A DNA stretch of 49,032 nucleotides from Streptomyces spongiae (GCF_009377185.1 NZ_VJZC01000019.1:1-49032), one strand, 5' to 3'. Counted from the stretch's first letter, positions 32,728 to 41,834 are shown. Program-made: numbers and translations. Notes: generated from the letters alone by a model not told the origin.

Positions 32728-33746
32728 CGGTTCTGCAACTTGCCATCGGTGCCCTGACCCTGCTGACCAACGCGTTCTTCGTGGGCGGTGAGTTCGCCCT
32801 GATCTCCGTGCGGCGCAGCCAGGTCGAGCCGCGCGCGAAGGAGGGCGACAAGCGGGCCCGGATGACCCTGTGGGGCCTGGAGCACCTCTCGGCGGTCATG
32901 GCCACCGCGCAACTCGGCATCACCGTCTCCTCGCTGGTGCTCGGGGCGGTCGCCGAACCGGCCATCGCGCACCTGCTGGAGCCCGCCTTCGAGGCGGCCC
33001 GTATCCCGGACGCCCTGGTCCACCCGATCGCGTTCGTCATCGCGCTCACCGTGGCGACGTATCTGCACATGCTGATCGGCGAGATGATCCCGAAGAACAT
33101 CGCGCTGGCCGCTCCCGTACCCACCGCGCTGCTGCTCGGCCCGCCCCTGGTCGCCCTCACCCAGGCCCTCAGGCCGTTCGTCTTCGGTATCAACGCCTTC
33201 GCCAACGCGTTGCTGAGGCTGCTCAGGGTGGAGCCGAAGGACGAGGTCGAGGCGGTCTTCACCGACGACCAGCTCGCGCGCATGGTCGTCGACTCCAGCG
33301 AGGCCGGCCTGTTGTCGCCCGCCGACGGCGAACGGCTGCGCGACGCGCTGGAACTGGGCACGCGCCCGGTCGGTGAGATCCTCGTCCCCACCCACAGGAT
33401 GCGCACCGTCGGGCACGAGGTCACCCCGGCCGAACTGGAACGGACAGCGGCCGAGGCGGGCTACTCCCGCTTCCCTGTCACCGGCCCCGACGCGACCCTC
33501 ATGGGCTACCTGCACATCAAGGACACCCTCGGCGTCACCGAACGCGACAAGCCCTTCCCGCGCGGCGCGTTCCACCCGGTCATCCGCGTCCGCATCGATA
33601 CCCCGCTGGACGACACCCTGACCGCTCTGCGCGCCGACGGCAGCCACCTCGCCGCGGTCACCGGCCAGACCGGGGCGGTCATCGGCTTCGTCACGATGGA
33701 GGACGTCCTGACCGAACTCGTCGGCCCGGCACCCGCCACCACGTGA
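32724..33746 (+). CDS. CNNM-family membrane protein, shorter paralogue
   Basis: 340 residues. DUF21 membrane domain (FFVGGEFALISVRRSQ, TAQLGITVSSLVLG, HMLIGEMIPKNIAL) followed by a CBS pair (EILVPTHRMRTVG, GYSRFPVTGPDATLMGYLHI, GFVTMEDVLTELVG). It lacks the C-terminal CorC domain of its upstream partner. GGAGG sits 7 nt before ATG 32724, which overlaps the previous stop. A terminator follows. Confidence 0.92.
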   Translation: MTVLQLAIGALTLLTNAFFVGGEFALISVRRSQVEPRAKEGDKRARMTLWGLEHLSAVMATAQLGITVSSLVLGAVAEPAIAHLLEPAFEAARIPDALVHPIAFVIALTVATYLHMLIGEMIPKNIALAAPVPTALLLGPPLVALTQALRPFVFGINAFANALLRLLRVEPKDEVEAVFTDDQLARMVVDSSEAGLLSPADGERLRDALELGTRPVGEILVPTHRMRTVGHEVTPAELERTAAEAGYSRFPVTGPDATLMGYLHIKDTLGVTERDKPFPRGAFHPVIRVRIDTPLDDTLTALRADGSHLAAVTGQTGAVIGFVTMEDVLTELVGPAPATT

Positions 33747-33753
33747 GCACCTC

Positions 33754-33788
33754 GGCCGTCCCGCGCGCTCCGGCGGGGCGGGACGGCC
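33754..33788 (+). terminator. Terminator after the CNNM pair
   Basis: GGCCGTCCCGC (33754-33764) pairs perfectly with GCGGGACGGCC (33778-33788), an 11-bp stem starting 7 nt past the stop. Confidence 0.75.
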
Positions 33789-33825
33789 CGGACGCGCGGG
33801 ACGCACGGGCGCGTACCCTGCGGGG

Positions 33826-33856
33826 TTGTGCTGTGACCAGTGTGTATGGCTAGGGT
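33826..33856 (+). promoter_or_regulatory. Possible promoter of the acyltransferase gene
   Basis: TTGTGC (33826-33831) and TAGGGT (33851-33856), 19 nt apart, resemble a streptomycete housekeeping promoter and leave an 83-nt leader. Confidence 0.4.
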
Positions 33857-33939
33857 GCTGAGGATGTTCTGCGCCGGCACACCGTCCCCATTCGAGGTAA
33901 GACGCCACATCGTGGTTCTGGGTTCACTCGGGAGGTCCT

Positions 33940-35082
33940 GTGAGTGACAGCGTGCGCTCGGTGAACCAGGCGTCCGACCCGTCGGCCCGGACCCCGTCGC
34001 ACCACCCGCGGCCCCCGGCGGGGGAGGCCGCCGTCCCGGCGCCAGGGGCGGGGCCGGTGGACAAGCGGCGGGACGCCTTCTTCGACAACGCGAAGTACCT
34101 GGCGATCGTCTTCGTGGCCATGGGGCACGCCTGGGAGCCGCTGCGCGGTGACAGCCGGGCCGCGGCCGCCCTGTACATCGCCGTCTACACCTTCCACATG
34201 CCGGCGTTCATCGTCATCTCGGGTTACTTCTCGCGGAGTTTCGACGCGAGCCCGGGCCGGATCCGGCGTCTGGTCACCGGCATCGCCGTCCCGTACGTGA
34301 TCTTCGAGGTCGCGTACTCGCTGTTCAAGAGGTGGGCCGACGACGACCCCGGCCACCCGATCAGCCTGCTGGATCCCTGGTACCTGACCTGGTTCCTGGG
34401 CGCGCTGTTCATCTGGCGGCTGAGCACACCGCTGTGGAAGGCCGTCCGCCGGCCACTGCCGCTGGCCCTCGCCATCGCGGCCCTGGCCTCCGTCTCGCCG
34501 GACATCGGTGACGATCTCGACCTGCAGCGTGTCCTGCAGTTCCTGCCCTTCTTCGTGCTCGGGCTGTGCCTGAAGCCGGAGCACTTCCAGCTGGTACGGC
34601 GCCGGGAGGTGCGCCTCCTCTCCGTCCCGGTCTTCGCCGGGGCGCTGGCGGTCGCGTACTGGGTGGCGCCGCAGATGAACGCGGCCTGGTTCTACCGCCG
34701 CGACAGCGCCCAGGAACTCGCCGCCCCCGGCTGGACCGGCGCGGTGATGACCCTGGCCCTGTTCGGCTGCTCGGTGGTCCTGGTGGCGTGTTTCTTCGCC
34801 TGGGTGCCCCGGCGCACGATGTGGTTCACGGCGCTGGGGGCGGGCACGCTGTACGGCTACCTGCTGCACGGCTTCCTCGCCAAGGGCTCCCGCTTCTGGA
34901 ACTGGTACGACCACGACTGGATCCACCAGCCGCTGGGCGAGATCGCCGTCACCCTCGTCGCCGTCACCGTGATCACCGTGCTGTGCACCCCGCCCGTGCA
35001 GCGCGTCTTCCGGTTCGCGATGGAGCCCAGGATGAAATGGGCCTTCAAACGGGACGCCACCGACCTGGCACGCTCCCGGTGA
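33940..35082 (+). CDS. Acyltransferase-3-family membrane protein
   Basis: 380 residues with about ten membrane segments after a proline-rich cytoplasmic tail of 40 residues. DAFFDNAKYLAIVFVAMGHA opens helix 1 as in acyltransferase-3 proteins (R-x-x-x-x-D-x-K/A-x-x-A-I-x-x-V-x-x-H), followed by FHMPAFIVISGYFSR. Such enzymes O-acylate sugars or lipids at the membrane. GTG 33940 has GGAGG 4 nt upstream. No glycan genes lie alongside, so the substrate is open. Confidence 0.88.
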   Translation: MSDSVRSVNQASDPSARTPSHHPRPPAGEAAVPAPGAGPVDKRRDAFFDNAKYLAIVFVAMGHAWEPLRGDSRAAAALYIAVYTFHMPAFIVISGYFSRSFDASPGRIRRLVTGIAVPYVIFEVAYSLFKRWADDDPGHPISLLDPWYLTWFLGALFIWRLSTPLWKAVRRPLPLALAIAALASVSPDIGDDLDLQRVLQFLPFFVLGLCLKPEHFQLVRRREVRLLSVPVFAGALAVAYWVAPQMNAAWFYRRDSAQELAAPGWTGAVMTLALFGCSVVLVACFFAWVPRRTMWFTALGAGTLYGYLLHGFLAKGSRFWNWYDHDWIHQPLGEIAVTLVAVTVITVLCTPPVQRVFRFAMEPRMKWAFKRDATDLARSR

Positions 35083-35126
35083 CCGGGCCGGCGCGGTCGA
35101 GGCGAGGAACCGGGCCGGCCCGCGGC

Positions 35127-35678
35127 TCATGGCGTGCTGGTGTGCTCGGTCCCTGACGAGTGAGGTGCGTCGTCGGTCTCCTTCGGTCGGCCGAGGGAAG
35201 CGGTGCCCCAAAGGATCAGCGCCGCCGCGAGGCCCACGGTCAACTGGACGGTGCTCACCGGACCGCCGGTGAGCCCGATGGCGCAGCCCGCCGCGCCCGC
35301 CGCGATGAGCAAGGCCCCGGTCAGATGGAACCGCGGTTGCCGGAAGAGCGCGGCCAGCGGCAGGAAGTGAGTTCCGACGATGACGGAGACGAGGCCGGGG
35401 ATCAGTTCGGGCACACCACCGGCTCTCGCGCCCATGGCGACGAGCACGATGGCGAGCCACTGAAGGGCGTTGATCCAGGCGAAGCGACGGCGCACGGCCG
35501 GAGGAGGGGGTTCGGAACGGGACTTCCCCGGTCTGCGCCCCGCCCGCCACACCCCCGCGGCGATGGCACAGCCGACGAGGGCAGCCACCGGCCATAACGG
35601 CGAACCGACGGCGCTCGCGCCCATCAGCCACCACACCAGGCCGAAGACGGTCAGGAATACCGCACCAGCACGCTCCAC
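35127..35678 (-). CDS. Small multi-pass membrane protein of unknown function
   Basis: 183 residues with about five hydrophobic segments (AVFLTVFGLVWWLMGAS; WPVAALVGCAIAAGVW; ALQWLAIVLVAMGA; a segment near LIPGLVSVIVGTHFLPL; ALLIAAGAAGCAIGL and QLTVGLAAALILWGTASLG) and a polar loop near 48-66. GTG 35678 follows a GGGGGGA ribosome-binding site. I do not recognise the family. It converges with the acyltransferase gene. Confidence 0.75.
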   Translation of the reverse strand: MERAGAVFLTVFGLVWWLMGASAVGSPLWPVAALVGCAIAAGVWRAGRRPGKSRSEPPPPAVRRRFAWINALQWLAIVLVAMGARAGGVPELIPGLVSVIVGTHFLPLAALFRQPRFHLTGALLIAAGAAGCAIGLTGGPVSTVQLTVGLAAALILWGTASLGRPKETDDAPHSSGTEHTSTP

Positions 35679-35862
35679 AAGATCCCCCCGTTTTCTGATG
35701 CCGACACAACTCTCCGTGCGACCAGAATCGTTTCTCTGGCCGCACGTCTATCAGAGGAGCACCAGCCCCGTCCGTCAGATCGACGGACTCCTCCGGCCGC
35801 ATGCCGAGCGGGCCGTCGAATAATCCGGTGCCCCGCATGCGCTGGACGTGCAGACTCGCTCC

Positions 35863-36480
35863 ATGGCGGAGATGCGGGCGTTCCGGGACGCGGTGAGTGG
35901 TTGGGCGGCCGGCGGTCCCCGTGAGCCGGCGAATGATCTGGCGGTGCGACTGGGGCTGCGGACGGCGGTGTTACTGGAAGGGCTGAGTGACCTCGCGGCC
36001 GTTGAGGCGCTGGCCGCCCGGCACGGCCGCGACCTGGCCGCCGAGGGTGTGGGCGTCGTGCCGATGGGCGGGGCGATGAACGTCGGCCGCTACGCCGGTC
36101 TCCTCGGGCCGCCCGGCCTCGGCCTGCGCCTGGCAGGATTGTGCGACGAGGACGAGCAGCGCTTCTACGACCGCGGCCTGGAGCGGGCACGGGCGCCGCA
36201 CCGGGGCTTCTTCGTGTGCGTGACGGACCTGGAGGACGAGCTCATCCGAGCGTTGGGCACGGCAAGGGTCGAGGAAATCGTCCGGGCCGAGGGGGACCTG
36301 CGTGCCTGGCAGACCTTCCTGCACCAGCCCGCACACCACGGACGGCCCCGCCAGCAGCAGTTGCGGCGCTTCCTCGGCACGAAGAAGGGCCGCAAGATCC
36401 GCTACGGCCGCCTCCTCGTCGAGGCTCTCGCCCCCGAAGAGGTACCGCCCCCGCTCGACGACCTCCTCACGAGCCTGTGA
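35863..36480 (+). CDS. TOPRIM-domain nucleotidyl transferase/hydrolase-like protein, contains a TTA codon
   Basis: 205 residues. TOPRIM features: AVLLEGLSDLAAVEALAAR (conserved Glu near residue 39), VVPMGGAMNVGRYAGLLG, then LAGLCDEDE and VCVTDLEDELIRALG (acidic pairs). It lacks the ATPase part of OLD-type nucleases, so it is a stand-alone TOPRIM protein whose target is unknown. Leu37 is a TTA codon (35971-35973), the only one seen in any real gene of the window, which makes translation dependent on the developmental tRNA of bldA. ATG 35863 lies 6 nt after CAGACT; GTG 35848 is an alternative. Confidence 0.85.
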   Translation: MAEMRAFRDAVSGWAAGGPREPANDLAVRLGLRTAVLLEGLSDLAAVEALAARHGRDLAAEGVGVVPMGGAMNVGRYAGLLGPPGLGLRLAGLCDEDEQRFYDRGLERARAPHRGFFVCVTDLEDELIRALGTARVEEIVRAEGDLRAWQTFLHQPAHHGRPRQQQLRRFLGTKKGRKIRYGRLLVEALAPEEVPPPLDDLLTSL

Positions 36481-36597
36481 CGTACGGCGGACAGGACAGC
36501 ACCGTAAAGGTATGGCCATACTCGGATGAGGCGCCTTTGCCCGGTTCGTTCCGGGAGGCGCCACCGCGCACCACCTCGAAACCATGGCGGAGGCCAT

Positions 36598-39500
36598 GTG
36601 ATAGGGGCACTGCTTTCCAGGACCGTGCGCACCGCCGCGGAGGCGGTGAGCGCAGTGCCCGTGGCGTTGTCGGAGCTCGGACGCCTGCTGGCACCGCGAA
36701 CGCGGCGGACCTGGCAGGTCCCCGGTGGGATGCAGATCGAGGTCCACCACCTGGGGCGACCGGGGGTGACAGGGGCCGCCCGTGATCTGGAGACGCGGCT
36801 GACGGGTGTGCCGGGGGTGGCCCGGGCCGAAGTGAACGGGACCCTCGGCTGTGTGTACGTCGGCTGCGAACCCGCCGAAACCGATCTGGAGCACGTGGTC
36901 CGTCTCGTCGCGGACGCCGAGGCCGCGGTGGCCGCCGGCGAGGCGGCCGGCGAGGAGAGCCGGGGCGGCGTCGGTGCGGGCACCGGACGGGCGCCGCGCG
37001 CCGTGGGCTTCCCCGGCGGCCCCGAGGCGCAACTCGGTGCGGCGGCCCAGCTGGGGGTGAGCCTTGCCGCCGTCAGCGTGGCGGCGGTGGGCCGAGCCGC
37101 CAGAATCCCTGGTCTGCCGCCGGTCCTGCCGGCGCTCATCCAGGTCGCGGAGGCCACGCCGTGGCTGCGCGGCGCCGCCGACCGGCGACTCGGCGAGGCC
37201 GCCGCCCAGACCGGCTGGGCGATGGCGAACCTGCTGGCCACCACGCTGACGTTCCGGCCGCTCGGCCCCCTCGTGACCGCCTTCATGTCCCGTGTCCGGT
37301 ACACGGAGGCCAGGGCCGGGCGCCGGTCCTGGCAGGACTGGGCACTCCGGCTCGCCGAACGGGAGGGAGCGTACCGCCACGACGCGGCGCCGGCCTTCGA
37401 GCGGCCGGCCCCGCTGCGGCCGGGACCGGCGGAGCGGTACGCCCACGCGGCCATTCCCTCGGGGCTCGCGGGGTACGGGCTCCTGGCGGCGCTCACAAGC
37501 AGCCACGACCGTGCCCTGGCCATGATGATCGGGGGGACACCGAGAGGTTCCTGGCTCGGCCGCGAGGCCTTCGCCTGCGCGGTGGGACAGGCCGCCTCCG
37601 GCAGAGGAGCCCTCGTGCTCCGGCCGGCGGCCCTGCGCCGCCTCGACCGCATCGACACGGTCGTCCTCGACGCCCGCCTGTTGGCCACCGGTACCTGGAC
37701 GGTCGGCACCGTGGTGCCTCTGGCGGCGGCCGGCACATCCTCCGACACGCACCCGACCGCGGACGCGGACGCGGCCCCGGACATCGATGAAATCCACGCC
37801 AGGATCCATGAGTTGAGCGACGGCGCCGACCCGTCACAGCCACAGGAACGCGCGGGCTGGGCACTCCGCCCGCTCGCCGACGGCCACGCGGCGGAAGCAG
37901 CGTTGCCGGGGGAGACGGCCGCCGTGGTCGCGGATTGGGCCGAGCGGGGAGGCAGAGCCCTGCTCGTGCTCCATGGCGGCGAACCCGTCGCCGTCGTCGG
38001 CCTGGTGCCTCAACTGCACCCGCTCGCCGAGCATTTGGTGGAGGCGGCGCGAGGATGCGGGCGAGTGGTGCTCGCGGGTGGCCCGCCCGGGCTGCACCGC
38101 CGGTTCGAGCTGGACGAGGCCGTCCCCGTAGGCGGAACACGTACGTCCGCACTGGTCCGCTCCCTCCAGGCGGAGGGCCACGGTGTCGCCGTCGTCGCCT
38201 CCCGGGCCGGCCGCGCCCTCGTCCGTGCCGACCTGGGCATCGGGGTGACCACCGGCGCCCGCCGCGTGCCCTGGGACGCCGACGTCGCAGGTCCGCCCGG
38301 CGTGGCGCATCTGCTGCTGACCGCCGTACCGCAGGCCCTGCGGCTGACCGGGCGGTGTGTGCGCATGGAGGCGGTCGGGGCCTTCGTGGGTACCGCACTG
38401 GCTCTGGCCGTTCCCAGGCCCCAGGCCTGGGCGCGCGCCCGTCTGGTGACCGACGCCGTGACCATCGCCGCGATCGGGATGGGCACCTGGGAGGGGTGGA
38501 CACTGGGAAGCCGCCCGGCCCCCGTCGCCGTGGAGCGGACTCCCTGGCACGCCATGACGGTCCGTCAGGTCATGGCCCGGCTCGGGACGTCGTCCAAGGG
38601 ACTCGAAGACGTCGAAGCCGCGCGGCGCCACCGGTTCGACGGACTCGAACGACGGACCGCTCCCGTCACCCTGATCGGCAGGGTGGCGGAGGAACTGGCC
38701 AACCCGCTCACCCCGATCCTGGCGATCGGCGGCGGTATCTCCGCGGCGCTCGGTTCCGTCCTGGACGCGGTGCTCATCGGCGGCGTACTCGGGGTCGACG
38801 CGTTCGTCGGCGGCGCCCAGCGGCTCGGCGCCGACCGTGCGGCGGAGCGGCTCGTGGCAGCGACGTCCGCCCGGGTACGGCTGCGCAGGGCGGACCGGAC
38901 CGGAGCCACGGAAACGGCCGCCGACCGCCTGGTGCGCGGCGACATGATCGAGTTGCGGGCCGGTGACGCGGTCCCGGCCGACTGCCGCGTGGTGGAGGCC
39001 ACGGGCCTGGAGGTCGACGAGTCGAGCCTCACCGGAGAGTCGCAGCTCGTCCTGAAGGAACCCGCGCCGACGGCCGCGCAGGCGGTCGCGGACCGCCACT
39101 CCATGCTGTACCAGGGCACGACGGTGGCGGCGGGCAGCGCGCTCGCCGCGGTCGTCGCCACCGGAGCCGCCACCGAGGCCGGCAGCGCCGCGGAGACGGC
39201 ACCGTCGGACGGCCTCCCGGCCAGCGGCGTGGAACGGCGCCTGAACGCCCTCGGCCACTGGTTCCTGCCTCTGTCCATCGCGGCCGGCGTCGTCCTGTTC
39301 GTCGTCGGCCTGGCCCGACGGCAGCCCCTGGGCGTCGCCCTGGGGTCCGCGGTCAGCCTCTGCGTCGCCGCAGTGCCCGAAGGGCTGCCCTTCATCGCGA
39401 CCGTCGCGGAACTCGCCGCCGCCCGACGGCTGTCGACCCGCAGCACCCTCGTGCGCAGCGCCCCGACCATCGAGGCGCTCGGCCGCACCGACGTGCTGTG

Positions 39501-41127
39501 CTTCGACAAGACCGGCACCCTCACCGAGGGACGGATCAGCCTCCAGCAGATCTCCGACGGCGGTGAACGGCGCCCGCTCGACGCACTCACACCGCGGCTG
39601 CGCCGGGTCGTCGCCGCGGCGGCCCTCGCGGCTCCCGACGGCCCGGCCTCGGCGCTCACCCACCCCACGGACCGCGCCATCGCGAACGGGGCGGAACAGG
39701 CCGCCGCCACCCCGGACCTCGTAGCGCCGGACGGCTGGCAACGGCTGGCCGAGCTGCCGTTCGAGCCGGCGCGCGGGTACCACGCCGTGCTGGGCAGGAC
39801 CGGCGCGAAGGAGCCCCCGAACGCGCGAGGCAAGGTGCTGCTGGTCGTCAAGGGCGCACCGGAGGTCGTCCTGGCCCGCTGCGACCGCGTACGGCAGAAC
39901 GACACCACCATGCCGTTCGACGCACGGCTGCGGGAGAGGACCGACCGGGAGATCGAGCGGCACGCCCGGCAGGCCCTGCGGGTCCTCGTGGTCGCCGAAC
40001 GCACCCTGCCCGATCCCGGCACCGAGGCCCCCGGCTCCCTCGACGACGCCGACGTCGACGGCCTGTGCCTGCTGGGCCTGCTCGGCCTCGCGGACCCCGT
40101 ACGGCCCACCGCGGCCGAGAGCGTCAGGCGGCTGTCGGCGGCCGGAGTACGGATCGTCATGCTCACCGGAGACCACCCCAGCACCGCTGCCGCGATCGCC
40201 GGCGAACTGCAGCCGGACGAGGAACTGAGCATGATGACCGGACCCGAACTGGACGCCCTGGACGACGCCGAGCTCGCCACGACGCTGCCCGGGATCTCGG
40301 TCTTCGCCAGAGTCACCCCCGCACACAAGGTCCGGATCGTCACGGCGCTGCGCGCGGCCGGGCGGGTCGTCGCCGTCACCGGAGACGGGGCCAACGACGC
40401 CCCGGCCATCAGGATCTCCGACGTCGGCATCGCCATCGGCTCCCGGGCGACCCCCGCGGCACGTACCGCCGCCGACGTCGTGGTCACCGACGACCGCATC
40501 GAGACCATCGTCGACGCCATCGTGGAGGGCCGGGCCATGTGGGCCTCCGTCCGCAAGGCGCTGGGCATCCTTCTCGGCGGCAACCTGGGGGAGATCGCCT
40601 TCGTTCTGGCGACCACGGTGTTCACCGGACGCAGCGCGCTGAACGCCCGCCAGCTGCTCCTCGTCAACGTCCTCACCGACATGCTCCCTGCCATGGCCAT
40701 CGCCGCCCGGCCCCCGGCGGGCAGCTCCGAGAAGCTGCTCGCGGAAGGACCCGAGGCATCCCTGGGTGCGGCCCTCACCCGGCACCTCCGTCTGCGCGCC
40801 ACCCTCACCACGGCTGCGGCGGGCAGCGCGTGGATCGCCGCCCGGATGACCGGCACGCGGGCCCGGGCCGGCACGGTCGCCCTTGTCGCCCTCGTGGCCT
40901 CGCAGCTCCTGCAGACACTCACGGACGCGGGCCGCGACCCCGTGGTCGCCCTCGCCGCCGTGGGGTCCCTGGTGGCGCTCGTCCTCGTGGTGGCGGTCCC
41001 CGGACTCAGCCACTTCTTCGGCAGCCGGCCCCTCGGCCCCGCGGGCTGGACCATCGGCCTCACAGCGGCAGCGGCTTCCGTCCTGCTGCCGGCCGCGCTG
41101 GAGCGCATCACACCCCGACGTCACTGA
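36598..41127 (+). CDS. Large cation-transporting P-type ATPase with a decayed second ATPase half (CtpH/CtpI-like)
   Basis: 1509 residues, against 650-900 for ordinary P-type ATPases. An HMA-like domain comes first (about 40-105). Residues of about 290-560 then look like a decayed P-type ATPase: RIDTVVLDARLLATG has Asp358 where D-K-T-G-T-L-T should be, and VRADLGIGVTTG stands where G-D-G-x-N-D/A-D-V-G-I-A-M-G would end. An intact P2-like ATPase follows: TGES at 812-815, PEGLP at 927-931, Asp970 in FDKTGTLTEG, TGDH near 1190, and GDGANDAP from 1262. Length and design match mycobacterial CtpH/CtpI. The ion is unknown. GTG 36598 has GGAGG 4 nt upstream. Confidence 0.9.
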   Translation: MIGALLSRTVRTAAEAVSAVPVALSELGRLLAPRTRRTWQVPGGMQIEVHHLGRPGVTGAARDLETRLTGVPGVARAEVNGTLGCVYVGCEPAETDLEHVVRLVADAEAAVAAGEAAGEESRGGVGAGTGRAPRAVGFPGGPEAQLGAAAQLGVSLAAVSVAAVGRAARIPGLPPVLPALIQVAEATPWLRGAADRRLGEAAAQTGWAMANLLATTLTFRPLGPLVTAFMSRVRYTEARAGRRSWQDWALRLAEREGAYRHDAAPAFERPAPLRPGPAERYAHAAIPSGLAGYGLLAALTSSHDRALAMMIGGTPRGSWLGREAFACAVGQAASGRGALVLRPAALRRLDRIDTVVLDARLLATGTWTVGTVVPLAAAGTSSDTHPTADADAAPDIDEIHARIHELSDGADPSQPQERAGWALRPLADGHAAEAALPGETAAVVADWAERGGRALLVLHGGEPVAVVGLVPQLHPLAEHLVEAARGCGRVVLAGGPPGLHRRFELDEAVPVGGTRTSALVRSLQAEGHGVAVVASRAGRALVRADLGIGVTTGARRVPWDADVAGPPGVAHLLLTAVPQALRLTGRCVRMEAVGAFVGTALALAVPRPQAWARARLVTDAVTIAAIGMGTWEGWTLGSRPAPVAVERTPWHAMTVRQVMARLGTSSKGLEDVEAARRHRFDGLERRTAPVTLIGRVAEELANPLTPILAIGGGISAALGSVLDAVLIGGVLGVDAFVGGAQRLGADRAAERLVAATSARVRLRRADRTGATETAADRLVRGDMIELRAGDAVPADCRVVEATGLEVDESSLTGESQLVLKEPAPTAAQAVADRHSMLYQGTTVAAGSALAAVVATGAATEAGSAAETAPSDGLPASGVERRLNALGHWFLPLSIAAGVVLFVVGLARRQPLGVALGSAVSLCVAAVPEGLPFIATVAELAAARRLSTRSTLVRSAPTIEALGRTDVLCFDKTGTLTEGRISLQQISDGGERRPLDALTPRLRRVVAAAALAAPDGPASALTHPTDRAIANGAEQAAATPDLVAPDGWQRLAELPFEPARGYHAVLGRTGAKEPPNARGKVLLVVKGAPEVVLARCDRVRQNDTTMPFDARLRERTDREIERHARQALRVLVVAERTLPDPGTEAPGSLDDADVDGLCLLGLLGLADPVRPTAAESVRRLSAAGVRIVMLTGDHPSTAAAIAGELQPDEELSMMTGPELDALDDAELATTLPGISVFARVTPAHKVRIVTALRAAGRVVAVTGDGANDAPAIRISDVGIAIGSRATPAARTAADVVVTDDRIETIVDAIVEGRAMWASVRKALGILLGGNLGEIAFVLATTVFTGRSALNARQLLLVNVLTDMLPAMAIAARPPAGSSEKLLAEGPEASLGAALTRHLRLRATLTTAAAGSAWIAARMTGTRARAGTVALVALVASQLLQTLTDAGRDPVVALAAVGSLVALVLVVAVPGLSHFFGSRPLGPAGWTIGLTAAAASVLLPAALERITPRRH

Positions 41128-41137
41128 CAGTTAACCC

Positions 41138-41162
41138 TGCGGCCATCCGAACACCGGCCGCA
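41138..41162 (+). terminator. Short hairpin after the P-type ATPase gene
   Basis: TGCGGCC (41138-41144) pairs with GGCCGCA (41156-41162), 10 nt past the ATPase stop. It may weaken transcription into the small gene behind it. Confidence 0.4.
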
Positions 41163-41225
41163 CGAAGCCCGGAGGCCGGACAAAGGAGCGGTACGGACAC
41201 GCACGCACAAGAAAGGCCGTCCGCT

Positions 41226-41357
41226 GTGACGCACCTGCTCGCCCCCTTCCTGACCAAAGTGGCGGTCGCCGTGCTCGAGGCGATCGTCATGCGTCTGCTC
41301 ATCCAGCTCTGGAAGACCTACACAGCCGGGCGGCGCCCGGCAGCGACCGCCGCCTGA
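41226..41357 (+). CDS. 43-residue membrane microprotein
   Basis: A GTG-started frame of 44 codons with strongly GC-biased third positions, as in real genes. The product is one amphipathic/hydrophobic helix (HLLAPFLTKVAVAVLEA, then IVMRLLIQLWKTY) and a short Arg/Ala-rich tail. It lies 98 nt after the P-type ATPase on the same strand. A GAAAGG about 10 nt upstream is a weak ribosome-binding site. It may regulate the pump, as small membrane peptides do for other P-type ATPases (KdpF, sarcolipin), but that is inference. Confidence 0.6.
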   Translation: MTHLLAPFLTKVAVAVLEAIVMRLLIQLWKTYTAGRRPAATAA

Positions 41358-41360
41358 GGG

Positions 41361-41747
41361 CTAGTCCCCCTGACCCTTCCCGATCGTGACCCGGTTGAGG
41401 TTGCACGGCGGCTGTGGCGCGGAGCCGGTGTACGACGTCGTGCTGTGCGCCTGAAGCGCGACGCTGGTCAGACTCAGCAGGACGTCGGCGTCCGTCACGC
41501 AGTCCAGGCGGACGGTCACCCACGGTGACGCGGGCAGCACCCGTATCGCCGTCGACCGCCCCAGCTCGGCGGCCAGGTGCCCGATGGTCAGGGCGGTGAG
41601 GTGAAGGTCCGCGCTTCGTTCGTCGTGGAAGTGCACGATCTCGCACAAGTCGGTACGCAGAGCCAGCCCCCTGCCGCAACGGGCCGGGGCGGGCGTGAGG
41701 TCGGGCCAGGTCTGCAGTTGCTGCATGGCGCGACGTGCCGCGTTCAT
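41361..41747 (-). CDS. Luciferase-domain-like (DUF5519) small protein
   Basis: 128 residues. The pattern MQQLQTWPDLTPAPARCGRGLALRT, split here by position (about 7-32), then EIVHFHDERSADLHLT and STAIRVLPASPWVTVRLD resembles the streptomycete luciferase-domain/DUF5519 proteins, which are not shown to emit light. The HFH and DLHLT motifs are conserved in that group. Function is unknown. ATG 41747; stop TAG lies 4 nt from the end of the convergent microprotein gene. Confidence 0.72.
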   Translation of the reverse strand: MNAARRAMQQLQTWPDLTPAPARCGRGLALRTDLCEIVHFHDERSADLHLTALTIGHLAAELGRSTAIRVLPASPWVTVRLDCVTDADVLLSLTSVALQAHSTTSYTGSAPQPPCNLNRVTIGKGQGD

Positions 41748-41834
41748 GAGCCCATGCTCGCCCGGTCACCGATCAGCCACCAGTGCGCGGCCGGATCGTC
41801 ATCTCATCGTGAGGTCTCCCGCCCACCACTCATG

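Noticed and set aside
37834..41124. 1096-codon open frame antisense to the P-type ATPase
   Set aside because: It is the complement of a gene with strong GC third-position bias, shows no family motif, and runs through every catalytic motif of the sense gene.
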